DNA from: Saccoglossus kowalevskii
Taxonomy: Eukaryota > Hemichordata > Enteropneusta > Harrimaniidae
Length of the DNA stretch: 64,000 nt
Assembly (NCBI RefSeq): GCF_000003605.2
Contig: NW_003156243.1
Span: 272,198-336,197 of the forward strand
Direction: 5' to 3'
Within the stretch, counting starts at the first letter, position 1. Each line of letters starts with the position of its first letter. The notes under the pieces were generated by a model, which saw only the letters and a list, made by a program, of their open reading frames with translations, was not told the DNA's origin and did not search any database. Made by a program: the position numbers and the translations under genes. Shown piece after piece: positions 35,061 through 47,371 of this stretch.

Positions 35061-37240
35061 TAAGACTTTTCAAGCAACTTTTTCATCGTTCAAAGTAATG
35101 TTATGTAGACAGCTTTTTTGCTTTCCAAGTCAACTCAAAAAGTTGTATTATTCAAATGACATTCAAAAGTTTCTTGCCCAAAATGTGATTCAAAACTAAC
35201 ATTGAGTTTGCAGACCTCAAATTTTCTAGTCTTTAAAACCTCCCAAATTTTGCATATGACTATCTGAATTTTTCAGGAAAGGTTCCTGAAATTACTTTTT
35301 TTCACCTGTCGGGTTTAAACTTTGCAAACGACTGCCGTGAATACTTTGAGCAACTTTTCTGCCTTTCAAACAGTCTCCCCAAACTTTGCAGATGACTATT
35401 CATACTTTCAGCCAAATTTCTAGTCTTCAAAGGAAGGTTTCTAAACATTACAGATGGCTTTTATTCCAAAACAATTTTGAACGTTGTAGACTGAACCTTT
35501 CAGGCAAACTTTAATGCTTCTCTATTTAGCAACTTTCTTGACTTCCAAAACAACTCACAGATAATTCTTTTTTTCTTTTCAAGCAACTCTCTCACCTTTC
35601 AATACAAGGCTACTTTATGAATTTTGCTTTTTTGACTATTCAAGCAACAGTTTTGTTTGTTAGATGCCTTTGGGTCTTTTCAGGAACCTTTGAGGACCAC
35701 TTCCTTTGCTTCAAAAGCAACCATTTGGCCCTCAAATATGACATTTCAAATGTTTCAGAATGCCTTTGTGAAATTTTAGGCAATTTTAACACCTTTTCCA
35801 AGCAACTTTTCCACTTTACATAGCAAATTTTTGAGTGACTTTCTAAACTTTTCCAAGGCTTTTGTGATATTTCGGCTACTTATTTTATTCTCTGAACTTT
35901 TCAGCAAACTTTTAAGACAAATTTCCAAATATTGCAAATGGCTCACTTTACAGGTAGTAACTTTTGTTGCATTTTTTGGTTTTTAGGCTACTCTCACGTC
36001 TTCCAATGCAACTCTTTTAACTTTGCAAATCACTTTGCTGACTTTTCAGGCAATTTTTTTACATTCAAAATGACTTTCCTGCATTTCAAGTGAGTTGTGC
36101 AGATGACTTTAACGACAATTCAAGATTTTTACGACTGTTAAAGGCTTCTCTCTGAACTTTGTAGACCGCTGTCAAGAATTTTCAAGCAACTTTTCAAACT
36201 TTGCAGAATACTTTGGTAACTTTTCAAGCAACTTCCTTGCCTTCCAAATTGGCTCCCGACTTCAAATGGCTTTCTTGATTTTTCAGACAAAAGTTCCGCC
36301 TTTTAAAGCGACTTCTTGAAGATTGTAGTTTACCTATGGGGCTTTTTTTTATAGGCAATTTTGTTATAACCTTTCAGGCAACTCTCCTAATTTTCAAAGC
36401 AAAATTCTTAAATTTACAGATGACTTTAATGATTTTGAAATAATTTTACCACCTTCCACAAGCGATTTTTGATCTTTACAGACAGACAGCTTTCTTTACT
36501 TTCTTTGCATTCCATTTGTTCCCGAGTATTTCAAGACTTTCAATATTCAGCTTTCCAATGAGATTGTAGACGTTTAGGTTACTTTCTAGCCTTGTCTTTA
36601 AGACTTTTGGGGCTGCTTTTTCGCCCTTTTAAGCAAATTTTTGAATGTTGCAGTCTGCCTTTCAGATTATTCAGGTTACATTAACGCCTTCAAATGCAAC
36701 TCTTTGAACTTTTATGACGGCTTTCACGATCTTTTAGTCAAGGGCAGGAACTTTATTGCCTCCAATCTACTTTTCGAATGATACAGATTTCCATTGCGAC
36801 CTCCAAACTTTACAGACAGTTTTTGGACATACAGGTCATTCATCGCCTTCAGAGACTCTCCGAAGTGTCCATACGGCTTTCAGGACTCTTCTGACAACAA
36901 TGTCAATATCAACTTTTTGAACATTAGAAATGGCTTCTGGGTCTTTCTAAGCAACCAATCCCACTTTCGAAAACTATCAAATTAATTTGACTGCCTATGT
37001 GTGTGACTTTTCAGGTAACTTTTCTGATATCCAGGGCAACTATATGAACCAAGCAGACAGCTTTTGAGACTTTTTCACAACTTCTTCTACTAAACCGGCT
37101 ACTTTCAGGACTTTTCAGGCATCGTTTTAGCTTTTCACAGCAAATTTGCAGACTGCCTTTGTGACTCTTGGTTTTTTTTCACGCCTTCCACCAACACAAC
37201 TTTGTCAGTCTTTACATGCAACTGTCTCACCACCCAAAAC
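35060..37240 (+). repeat. ~2.2-kb degenerate tandem repeat
   Basis: Words such as TTTTCAAGCAACTTTT, CTTTCAGGCAAACTTT, CCTTCCAAA.CAACTC and ACTTTGCAGATGACT recur every 30-35 bases in fixed order, suggesting an old ~65-70-bp monomer (TTCAGGCAACTTTT-GCCTTTCAAA-CAACTCT-AACTTTGCAGATGACT). No coding signal. Confidence 0.7.
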
Positions 37241-37365
37241 TTATTAGTCTTATAATTCGATCTCTGTCCATGTGTCCGTCCGGAGTCAGAATCCCTAGGA
37301 CCAATTCCGTTCATTCTTCACATGTTCCTAGTACTTTATGTGGGACATATGCACATGCAGTGGTT

Positions 37366-37850
37366 TAGCGATTCGATTCAAAATGGCCGACTGGCAGCCA
37401 TCTTGCTTTTTGAAAATGTTGTATTTAGGACATGCTTTGTCAGTTTTCATTCAAACTTGGTACATAGATTATACATGTTAGGATACATGTCCATGACGAT
37501 TTATTTCGCAATTGGATCAAAGATGGTCGACTGGCAGGCATTTTGTTTTTTATGCGGTATCTTGGAAATGCTCTGTCAGTTTTCATTCAAATTTGGCACA
37601 TACATCATACATATCAGTGTGTTTCATAATCAGATCAATACATGTTAGGATGCATGTCCATGATAATTTGTTTCAAAATCTGGTCAAGAATGGCCGATTG
37701 ACAGCCATCTGACTTTTTGGCCTTACTACTATATTTCCACAATTTATGTACCATTTTCATTCGTATTTGGCACATACATCATACATATCAGTGTGTTTCA
37801 TAATCAGATCAAAGATGGCCGAATAACGGCTGTTTTTATTTTTGGCCATA
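37366..37850 (+). repeat. Tandem ~130-165-bp repeat with internal palindrome
   Basis: Four units carry ATGGCCGACTGGCAGCCAT or variants, then TCAGTTTTCATTCAAACTTGG and CACATACATCATACATATCA. The motif GATGGC-N7-GCCATC is palindromic. The same family flanks the 2.2-kb degenerate block on its other side. Confidence 0.75.
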
Positions 37851-38319
37851 TTACTACTACAATGGAACACGTGTTTTGATTTAATAAACAATATGTTGTA
37901 TACGCCACTTGGAACTCAAGTTTCAAGGACACGCTCGCAACAACCCCTCCGCTTTAATATGACTAGCACAAAGAGAACTTTCAAAAAATTAACGGGGACT
38001 GTGTCATTTTCAATTACTTGTCTCTACTGTCTTTACTTTACTAATTTGGAAAAAAGTTTCAGATACCTACCATCTCGCATTTAAAGTTGCATCCCAATCT
38101 AACCAGTGGTTAATTTAGGTAATATAAAAAGAATGAGAAAGCTGCTACGACCAAGAATATAATGAATATAAACGTAGTAGGTAAGTAGGTGAGTAGGTGA
38201 TTGCAATATATGAACGTATTTGTCAATAGCCTCCTTAAGTGTTAAATCTGAGTACATTGCCTTAAACTTTTTATATAAAGGTGGTCAGATAATATCATAG
38301 ACGGGCACATAAGTAGGAA

Positions 38320-39235
38320 ATATCACATCATGGGCATATGTACTACAGGGATCACAGCATAAGATGGGCAGAAGGACTACAAAGATCACATCATAAGATG
38401 GGTAGATGGACTACAAAGTTCACAACATTAGATGGGTAGATGGACAACAAAATCCACAGTATAAGATGGGTAGATGGACTACAAAGACCACAGCATAAGA
38501 TGGGTAGATGGACTATAAAGTCCACAGCATAAGATGGGTAGATGGACTATAAAGTCCACAGCATAAAATGGGTAGATGGACTATAAAGTCCACAGCATAA
38601 GATGGGTAGATGGACTATAAAGACCACAACATAAAATAGGTAGATGGACTATAAAATCCACAGCATAAGATGGGTAGATGGACTATAAAGACCACAGCAT
38701 AAGATGGGTAGATGGACTATAAAGACCACAGCATAAAATGGGTAGATGGACTATAAAGACCACAGCATAAGATGGGTAGATGGACTATAAAGTCCACAGC
38801 TTAAGATGGGTAGATGGACTATAAAGACCACAACATAAGATGGGTAGATAGGCTATAAAGTCCACAGCATAAGATGGGTAGTTGGACTATAAAGACCACA
38901 GCTTAAGATGGGCAGATGGACTATAAAGACCACAGCATAAGATGGGTAGATGGACTATAAGTCCACAGCATAAGATGGGTAGATGGACTATAAAGACCAC
39001 AGCATAAGATGGGTAGATGGTCTATAAAGACCACAGCATAAGATGGGTAGATGGATTATAAAGACCACAGCATAAGATTGGTAGATGGATTATAACGACC
39101 ACAGCATAAGATGGGTAGGTGGAGTACAAATATTACAGCATTAGATTGGTAGATGGACTTCAAGGATCACACCATGAGATGGGTAGATGAACAAGAACGA
39201 TCACAGAGTAAGATTGGTAGGCGGAGTTACAGCAT
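38320..39235 (+). repeat. 34-bp minisatellite (CACAGCATAAGATGGGTAGA family)
   Basis: About 27 units of ACCACAGCATAAGATGGGTA followed by GATGGACTATAAAG, the central units nearly uniform and the outer ones diverged. Single units also appear at about 39697-39731 and 40128-40172. Confidence 0.93.
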
Positions 39236-39300
39236 AAATAGTGTGTGTGGAGCGCTGGTAAAATTAAGTTGACTATAAAGTGAACATTATATTGTAGTAT

Positions 39301-40110
39301 TGTGTTACAAAGGCAGTCATTGTTATTTATTTATTTATTTATTTATTTATTATTTGGGAAGATAGCCACTAATTCACTGTAACTATTATTATATATCAGT
39401 ATTGATAGATAGACAGCAATTAGATAATATAACTATTATTCCATGTACTAGTGAAACAAGACATTCAAGGCTAAAATACTTATGCACACTAGTACTTTAT
39501 GTAAACAAAAGCACATGTTCAAGTTTCAGGGTCATTACCATTAAGTGTATTATCAATAACAGGATGTGGAGGTAATTAGTAGATAGGAGGCATTTAAGTC
39601 AGTCACACCCCCAGACAGACTAGCAAGGGATTAATATATGTTCTAGCAGGTCTCTCCTACTCCACTACGTGATCCATATGTACTTCATTGAATAAACTAT
39701 AAATACCACAGCATAAGATGGGTAGATGAACCCAACTATTATACACTTGTACTCAAAACCATCTCCGTGTACCTGTAGTGAAGAGTGTAGTAACATTTCT
39801 GGGGGCTCGTCCGGGAAACCGATTCAATGAGAAATAACCAGTAATATTCCTGAAAATTTGGAGGTGAACTCAACTGACCATAGAATTTTAGCCAAGTGAG
39901 TGGGCTGCCAGTGCAGTAAAGTGGGCATTCCAAGAACACATAGTAAAGATAACTGTGAGTAGATATTCTTTTCAAACATCCATCATGTCTAGTCCAGCAG
40001 TGGAAGAAACTCTACTGGCGGTTAGTGCACAGTTATATACTCTAGACATTGACAATTTGATCGTGGTATTTGACCAGTTGATAGTGATAGGGGAAACACC
40101 AGGAAAGAAG
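39301..40110 (+). mobile_element. LTR-retrotransposon fossil (5' LTR, primer-binding site, start of gag)
   Basis: An LTR-like segment TGTGTTACAA...GTAACA (about 39301-39795, with AATAAA near 39690) is followed after four bases by TGGGGGCTCGTCCGGGAA, which matches 17 of 18 bases of the complement of the tRNA-Pro 3' end. A leader and a gag-like start (MSSPAVEETL) follow. The element is broken and most of its interior and its 3' LTR are not present here. Family: retrovirus-like/Gypsy type is likely. The clean primer site suggests moderate age. Confidence 0.65.
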
Positions 40111-41629
40111 TGAAGAGTGTAACATTTGGACTACAAAGATCACAGTATAAGATTGATAAGTTGGGTAGATGGACTACACTAAAAGAAGTATGGAACTCAC
40201 TCAAACAGAAAGTCATTCTTGTAAGTCACTCTAAAAAACAATTAACAAGAATTCAAAATCAGGTGCAATGTAAATTGTTTATTAGTAAAGCAACACAGAA
40301 AAAAAGTTATCAATGCTGTTAATTTATGTTCAACGATTTGACCCAAATATTTAATAAGTCAACACTTTTATTAATTTGTTTATCATGAACATCCACACAA
40401 TTTCCCATTTGACCTGATTAAATTAGTAAAATGTTAAAACCATGACTGCACATGCTTTTTTATTTTGCTGAGTATTTTACTTGCAGAGTCTTAACTACAA
40501 CACTATGAAGATTCCAAATGGATCTATATACACTTTAAATATCATTAAAAATACAGTTTTTAGAAGATCAACCCTAAAATCTTTACAGGTCAACTATACC
40601 AACAGAATACCCTTAAATTACAAATGAGTGTCATCAATAAATTACAGGACACTCGTCTTAAGCGTGCAGTTTCACCAGGGGCGGTGATTCAATAACAAAA
40701 GAACGAGCATAGTATTGAGTACAATGCGTGTTTATATTGCAAATAAAGTGCCTAGTAAAAGGTTACCAAACATTATTAGTTGAACGTTTACTATACCATT
40801 TTTAGCAGATATATAAATATTAGTAAATGCTGAATATTTGAAAAACAAATAACGCATCATATTTTACTATATTTAAAAGGCCAAACGTAATTAAAGTTTA
40901 TTCATTCACGTTAAGTAGATGTATTACAGATTAAATAATGCGTAATTCATAAGATGATGTTATGATATCATTGCATTCACAATTATAGATGCAATATGTT
41001 TACTCTTAAGCAACGGCGTAACACTTTTTATATTTTTTTATTATCCGAGTGAAAGATGCTTGGATGAAAACACTTTCAACAACAACTATTAAAACTCGTG
41101 AAGTATAAATGCAGAGTCCATTAGCAAATAAATTATAAAATGTACTTCCCCTCAGCAAGCAATGCTCACAAATGATATCACAGTATATAGTATATCGATG
41201 TGAGAAAATATAAATAACTAACACATCCAACTGGAATCCACTAAACGAAGTTTGCCGATTGGATCAGTCGTAAATATCTCAATTTATGTTATGAATTGAG
41301 ATTATGTCTTGATTATATATTCCGTCACCATAATTTCAAACCGCAAAAGTTGTAAAAACATTACTCCACATCAAGCATATTGCCGTATTTCATCTTCTTT
41401 CCTGCAAATGAAAAAAGCGAGTAACATATAATAAGTATAAGTTGGCCTACTATTAATTTGCTAATATGTCTTTGTAGATGGATATGTACAAATAATAGCT
41501 ATATGTAATACCAGCAGTGTGCAATGTACGTATTTGTCACAGAAACCGTTCAAGGTGTGTTTTTCTTGAGTATGTGAAGCATGTTGATTCATGCATTGAA
41601 AAAGTCGATTCCCAAGTACAACTAACCTC
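40110..41629. other. Intergenic spacer between the two convergent genes
   Basis: Contains one diverged unit of the 34-bp repeat (40128-40172) and then about 1.4 kb of AT-rich sequence in which I see no gene. Confidence 0.5.
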
Positions 41630-41635
41630 TTTATT
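41630..41635 (-). promoter_or_regulatory. Candidate poly(A) signal of gene B
   Basis: Forward TTTATT reads AATAAA on the minus strand, 22 bases after the gene B stop. This would give a very short 3' UTR. More distal signals are possible in the AT-rich spacer. Confidence 0.3.
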
Positions 41636-41656
41636 AATTCAATGTAACCGACACAG

Positions 41657-43691
41657 TTAGTGTTGTAATGTTTCAATATTGTTTAGGCATAATGCACGGT
41701 TGACAGGGAAGAATCCATAATCAGGCACCTCCAACTGAAAATAAAAGTTGTACTAATTATTAATAATTCTAACAAGAGACAAAGTGACACTGATATTAAT
41801 GGTGGTGAAAGGGATGGAGATGTTGGGTTGACGCACATACCAATCATTCTAATCGACCTCACGATTTTGAATGAAGCAAACATCCGGGCTTTTATGTAAA
41901 TTTAGCTGTGGTCGATTTTTCAGATGTCTAACGTGTTTACGCTACCACATGTGTAACCATGGTGTTTGATAATTTGTTATATAACACGCAATGAGCATTT
42001 ACAAACCCGTGATGGGTTAGTTTCTACCCCTGTGTTTACGTATCAATATGCCCGCTACAGGATTATCCTCGCAATGTGAGGTATCAGCTGCCAATTATAG
42101 TATAGTATAGTGTAGTATATTTTATTTGACTCAAATTAATGAATTGGAAATACATTAACCATGGTCAATAATCATACACACAAAAAAACACAATAACAAG
42201 AAATACAGATATAAAAAATAAAATAAAATGTTAAAAACAGATAACACTAACAACTGTTAGGTATTACATTGTAAAATTATGTTAATATAAAATGTAGTTA
42301 GCTTATTAGGTTTAATTTTAGCAACGTGGCATTCATTTAATGCAAACACAATTGAGCTTAATTATGACGTGGGGGTTTATACCTACAAATCCCATGTTGC
42401 ACAACACAATTAGCGCAGTTGCTCGCACTGTAAAATGAATATTATATTTTGGTAAAATGCCAGAAAAAATAAAGAAAATACCACACCAATGAACAGCGAT
42501 GTATACATCCAACCATCATACCACATGCCTCAAACCCTAAAACGTCTGACAAAATGAAACAAAAGCAAATGACAATAAATATCACGACTAACTACCAATC
42601 ATTTTGTAACATAATTTTTGGACAATTTGAAAGTTACGCAGTGTTAATAAGTGGAGTCAATTCAGTGCGACCATTAATGTTTTGTCGATGGACAGTGTAA
42701 ATAGTAATGGTAACGAACAACAGAGCGGGATTACAGGACAGGTTGAGAGTGCCACACAATCTTTGCAGTGTGATCATGAACACGCAATATCATGTACCAA
42801 AACCTGGATCGACGACACACAGAAAACTACGAATTTGGACAGAAAGCAATATATTAGATGAGCACGAAACTTTTAGGCACCTGTGAAAGTGACCATGTGA
42901 TTATTGGAAACTACCGTAGTTAAGGTGGGTTACCTGAATCTAACATTAGTTCATAGGACAGAAGATGACCAACAAGAGACAGACATATCGTGCTCATGGT
43001 GCAAAAGAAATAACAGAAATAGAATAGAACATTAAAAAATTAAGACATCATGATATCGGACACCAGCCACCATGAAGTAAGGAGAAAACTGTCACAACTG
43101 TATCAACATACTTGCATCACAACAAGTAATTAAAAGCAATAGCACATCCTATGAAAAAGAAGACGGACCTCACAACGCTGTCATTTGTTTTCTAAAACAA
43201 CGTTGAGGACACTCGAAAATTATTAGCAGTTAGTTATTTATTTAATTAAATGCGTGAACGTTGACCAAACGAAGAAACATTTTTATGTACAAACATTGTG
43301 AGTGACCATCGTGGACGTGAAAAATATCTAATTACAGATTAAGGATATTGGATACAAGTTGTCTAGATTACAGTGAATCGTCGAGGTAATTGTCCGTTGC
43401 AGTTTCGAATTTCCATCTACATTACATTAATATAATAATCCAACTACTATCTAACTAATCTATCTACGTTTTAAAAAAATATAAAACGCTTACCATGTTC
43501 AAAACGTGGAGTTCCAATGCAGTTAGGTCGTTGGTGGCAGTTTCGTTCAGGTGAATGAAGAAGAAGAGATAAGACCAAACATTGTGTTCCAATTTTACAT
43601 GTTGTCGGAATCCGTTTCCGTGGTTTTCAAAATCATAACTTTTTCGACCACAAATAAAACACAGAGTCCGCATATCTTCATCTGTTCGCCA
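41657..43691 (-). CDS. Gene B exons 40-41: zinc linker and truncated C-terminus
   Basis: Exon 40 (43691-43494, 66 codons, same length as gene A exon 35) encodes WRTDEDMRTLCFICGRKSYD and FRQHVKLEHNVWSYLFFFIH, keeping the Cys-Cys-His-His set. Exon 41 (41734-41657) encodes LEVPDYGFFPVNRALCLNNI then ETLQH and TAA. It matches gene A exon 36 through NRALCL and then stops, so the coiled-coil tail is missing as modelled. No convincing donor lies before the stop. A further 3' exon reached by an unseen donor cannot be excluded. Confidence 0.85.
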
Positions 43692-46600
43692 CTAAAAATA
43701 TGGATTTAAAACAATACTACGTCAACTGACATTAGTCTGATGGACAATAACTACTGCATCTGTTTAAAATGTATTGAATTCATAAAAAGTAATACGAAAA
43801 TAATATAGTGTTAGGGTTAAAATAAAGGGAAAAAGTGGTAAAAATATATCTGTGATGCTATTATATCAACCTATATGTTATCTGAAAACTTAAATAGAGG
43901 TCGTTCTTACCTTAGAATCTCTGAGTTCTGAGAATGTATCAACAATGATACCAAACACAATATTCAATCCAATAAGCACGACTACTATATAAAATGACAC
44001 ATCAAATATTGAACGTGTGGTGAAGGTTGGAAAGTCGGTGCTCGCAGGAATTCCTATGCTCTAGTTAAGCAAACATCAAAACAAAAATGCATCACTATTG
44101 TTAACCCAATATTGTTAATTTATGAAATTTCACATTGTTTACTCTTATAATGCTTACAATATAACAAACTTGCATTTGACACAAAAAATTCTTACGACTG
44201 GCACGCACGTACTTATTGTATATAAAGTCACATCTTTTCCCAATTACTCACCTCGTGAAACGATTCAAGAAGACCATATCGGGCTGTGGATATAAAACAC
44301 TCAAACGTGGTGTTGCAGAAAAACATTTCAGTCTCTTCATCATTTATATCATAGCGGAAAAAACCAAACGCTGCTATGGAGTAGATGTATATGACTATGA
44401 TGCCAAGCAAGAAGACGTACAGTAGTGACTTGCCTGTAAATTAGAGAAACACATTGTAAAATATGCATTAAATGGCTACTTTCAAATAGTTTACAAACAC
44501 ATTTGCCATAAATACATTGTCGTGTGCAGTGTTTCAATAAAAATCTATAACGCAATGTTTCGTCACAGCTTTTTATAGTACTAATTTAGTAATATTTCTA
44601 TTACTGGCAAAATATATCATTGGCATAATCTTTTAGTTTTTTTAGAAAAATAAAAACAAAATTTAGTCTTAAACAGCGCGTTCCATCAATAAATTTGAAA
44701 ATGTCCCTTCTTGGCAATATTTTAAATACACATTGCCCATATGACAACCGATTTTATCCTAAAATCTAATCGAACTGTTTTTTGACGCATTGGCCAAGAA
44801 CGTTTTTAATTGACTGAGGTTATGAATACACATAGAAGACATTGGATGCATATCTCAGAAATCGGTTAATGGGTTGGTATCTATATCAAAGATATATTGT
44901 ATGGCAATTCGTTACAACGTGTTGTATTATCAATAAAAAACATTCAAAGAATTCGCAATCGAACCCAAACCTTGTAACCTATTATATTATTAGACGTTTG
45001 GATACTTTTTTGTCATTTAAGAGTTTTCCTAAAGACGTACAAATCAAATATGTATATATTAGATCAGCAATATTTAATAACGTCCAGTTATCTCCATATG
45101 GGACAACACTGATAACAAAGACATCATCTTACATAAAGTGACTTACCGTTGAGTGTGACAGCCAATAATACCCTTTTTAAAAGCTGATTCATAACCACAA
45201 TGTGAAGCAAATGGAAACAAAAGAAGTATCCATAAAATATAGTACCACATATGGAAAAAACGAAGAAAACCTGTGCAAAAATAAAACACACACACAAACT
45301 TATTATACTCGACGGACATGTAATAGTAAACGGATATTCCACTATTGTTAATTATTCTATATATGCATATTAATATTCAATTAATAATATGAATGATATC
45401 AATATGTCCCATGATATATATTACATGCCGTCAGCTGAATGCAATCTGTTACCCCTGTGATTAAACGTATTAAAGTGACATGCTAAAATGCAATATGAAA
45501 ATTAGTATTATCAGAATAATCATGGACGGAGCTGAAACTTACAATGTAATAAAATGTGATTTGACTGAAGAATTTTGCATCCAAATATGACTGTCTCACC
45601 CTACTGACTTCCTGTCCAATTAGACTCCTATGTGAATTAAAATATTTAAAAAAGTGTGAAAGATTAATATATTGCTTCTACCAGAATAAATACATCATAA
45701 GAAAAAGATGATCTTATAATAATTTATTTGGTTATGTTATGCAGAAAATGAGATGTGAACTTTGCAGACTGTGTTAATGTCACCACATATAAGGTGATCA
45801 TGCAAAGAAAATACAACACTAGCATACTTGTCTTCAAAAGTAGAATTATAGTGAATGAGGTACAATGTATCTCACATCGTACAAACCTGAAATCGTTTTG
45901 TATATCAGTTCCACTCGGTAATCTTGGACGATTAGACAGGAAAAAGCTTACAAGTAGGCAAGCAGATAACACATTATGTAAGCCGAAAAGTATATAGAGT
46001 ATTGCACCCCAGTATGACGCAGTTAATATAGGTTTGACTCTGTGAAAACAAGGCATAGTATTATGTTACAAGTACTAATAATCTTGTCCGTCCTTTCGGC
46101 TTCGGATTTGGTGATTTACTATTTATTCAGTGTCAAAAATAAAATATTTCCTTTACACAATTATTCACTTGTATAATAAATATTTATGACCATAAATTAA
46201 AAGATGAATTATGTGTATTTAGAATTGAAGTAACAATAATAAGACTTACTGATGATCGTCTGGTGGGGCAACCCATGTAGCGAGAATGATGATATTTATT
46301 GTAAACGATAGTAATAACAAAGCCCAGTTCCATAAAGGTCTATGAATTGAAAATATGTGGAGCTGCAAGTAAATCTATATTACACTGATTACTACCAAAT
46401 AATAAATAAGTAGCATATATCGCGCAAGCAAATTGTCATACAATAATATTATAACTTGTCAGATACGTTTACATTTATAGAATGTATGTTTGTGTTTTTG
46501 CGCTGTTGGGGAAAACAAAATAATGAAATTCTGATTATATCGGATACGAACAATGAGAATATGATGGATATATTGGTGTGTTTTTTACTCACGTTAAAAG

Positions 46601-47317
46601 TATAAAAAATTTGGCTGGTCTGTACGATAACACTTTGTTTTGATAATTGATGTCTTTCACGATATCTTGTGACCAATGAACAAAATCTTGAATCTTTTCA
46701 ATTTGTGATTCTCGTTTTATGTTCCATTTCATTTTCTCCTTCACTTCAGTTCTCAGAAGATTCTAAATAGAACATTGACATAAAATGAGTGTAAAAATGC
46801 TAATCCTGTTTAAATATTTGTCATTACCAGTAGATGACTATTATGACAATGTAAATACATTTACACCTACAACTCATATAACTCAATATCTTGCCAATTA
46901 TCGTCATGAACATGAAATGTGAAAGGTCAAACTACCAGCGCCTTCAATGCATGCTATATAGCTCCGGAATGCCATACATACTTTATAATTCAAGACTTTG
47001 TCACCGGATACAGGATTTAAAAAATATACTGAAAAACAGTATATTTTGAATGTAAATACTGTCACTTGTTCATGACTTACAGTATTCTTAACTCTGAAGT
47101 GTACTTTCTGGACATCACCGTTTCTCAGTATTTCAACTGACATCGAATTAGCTTCATAAAAGTTCCACGCTCTAATAACTTCTTGATTATGCGTATTCAT
47201 TGTTGGACTATGTTCATCATCGGTATCTTTTAATTCATGTAAAATATATCCTATGAAAATAATTCATAAATAAACAAATGAATAATAAAATAGCAGTTTT
47301 TAAATGTGATAAAATGG

Positions 47318-47371
<54 letters not shown>

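Noticed and set aside
37168-37712. Three overlapping + strand open frames
   Set aside because: They lie in the palindromic tandem repeat and repeat themselves; no coding signal.
38320-39235. CRISPR-like array
   Set aside because: Regular 34-bp period without unique spacers between repeats; it is a plain minisatellite in a eukaryotic spacer. The same applies to 30660-31117, 48360-49720 and 53090-54150.
41354-41400. Possible last coiled-coil exon of gene B (minus strand, after tttgcag)
   Set aside because: In the phase required after exon 41 it stops after three codons; another phase would need a donor that I cannot find.
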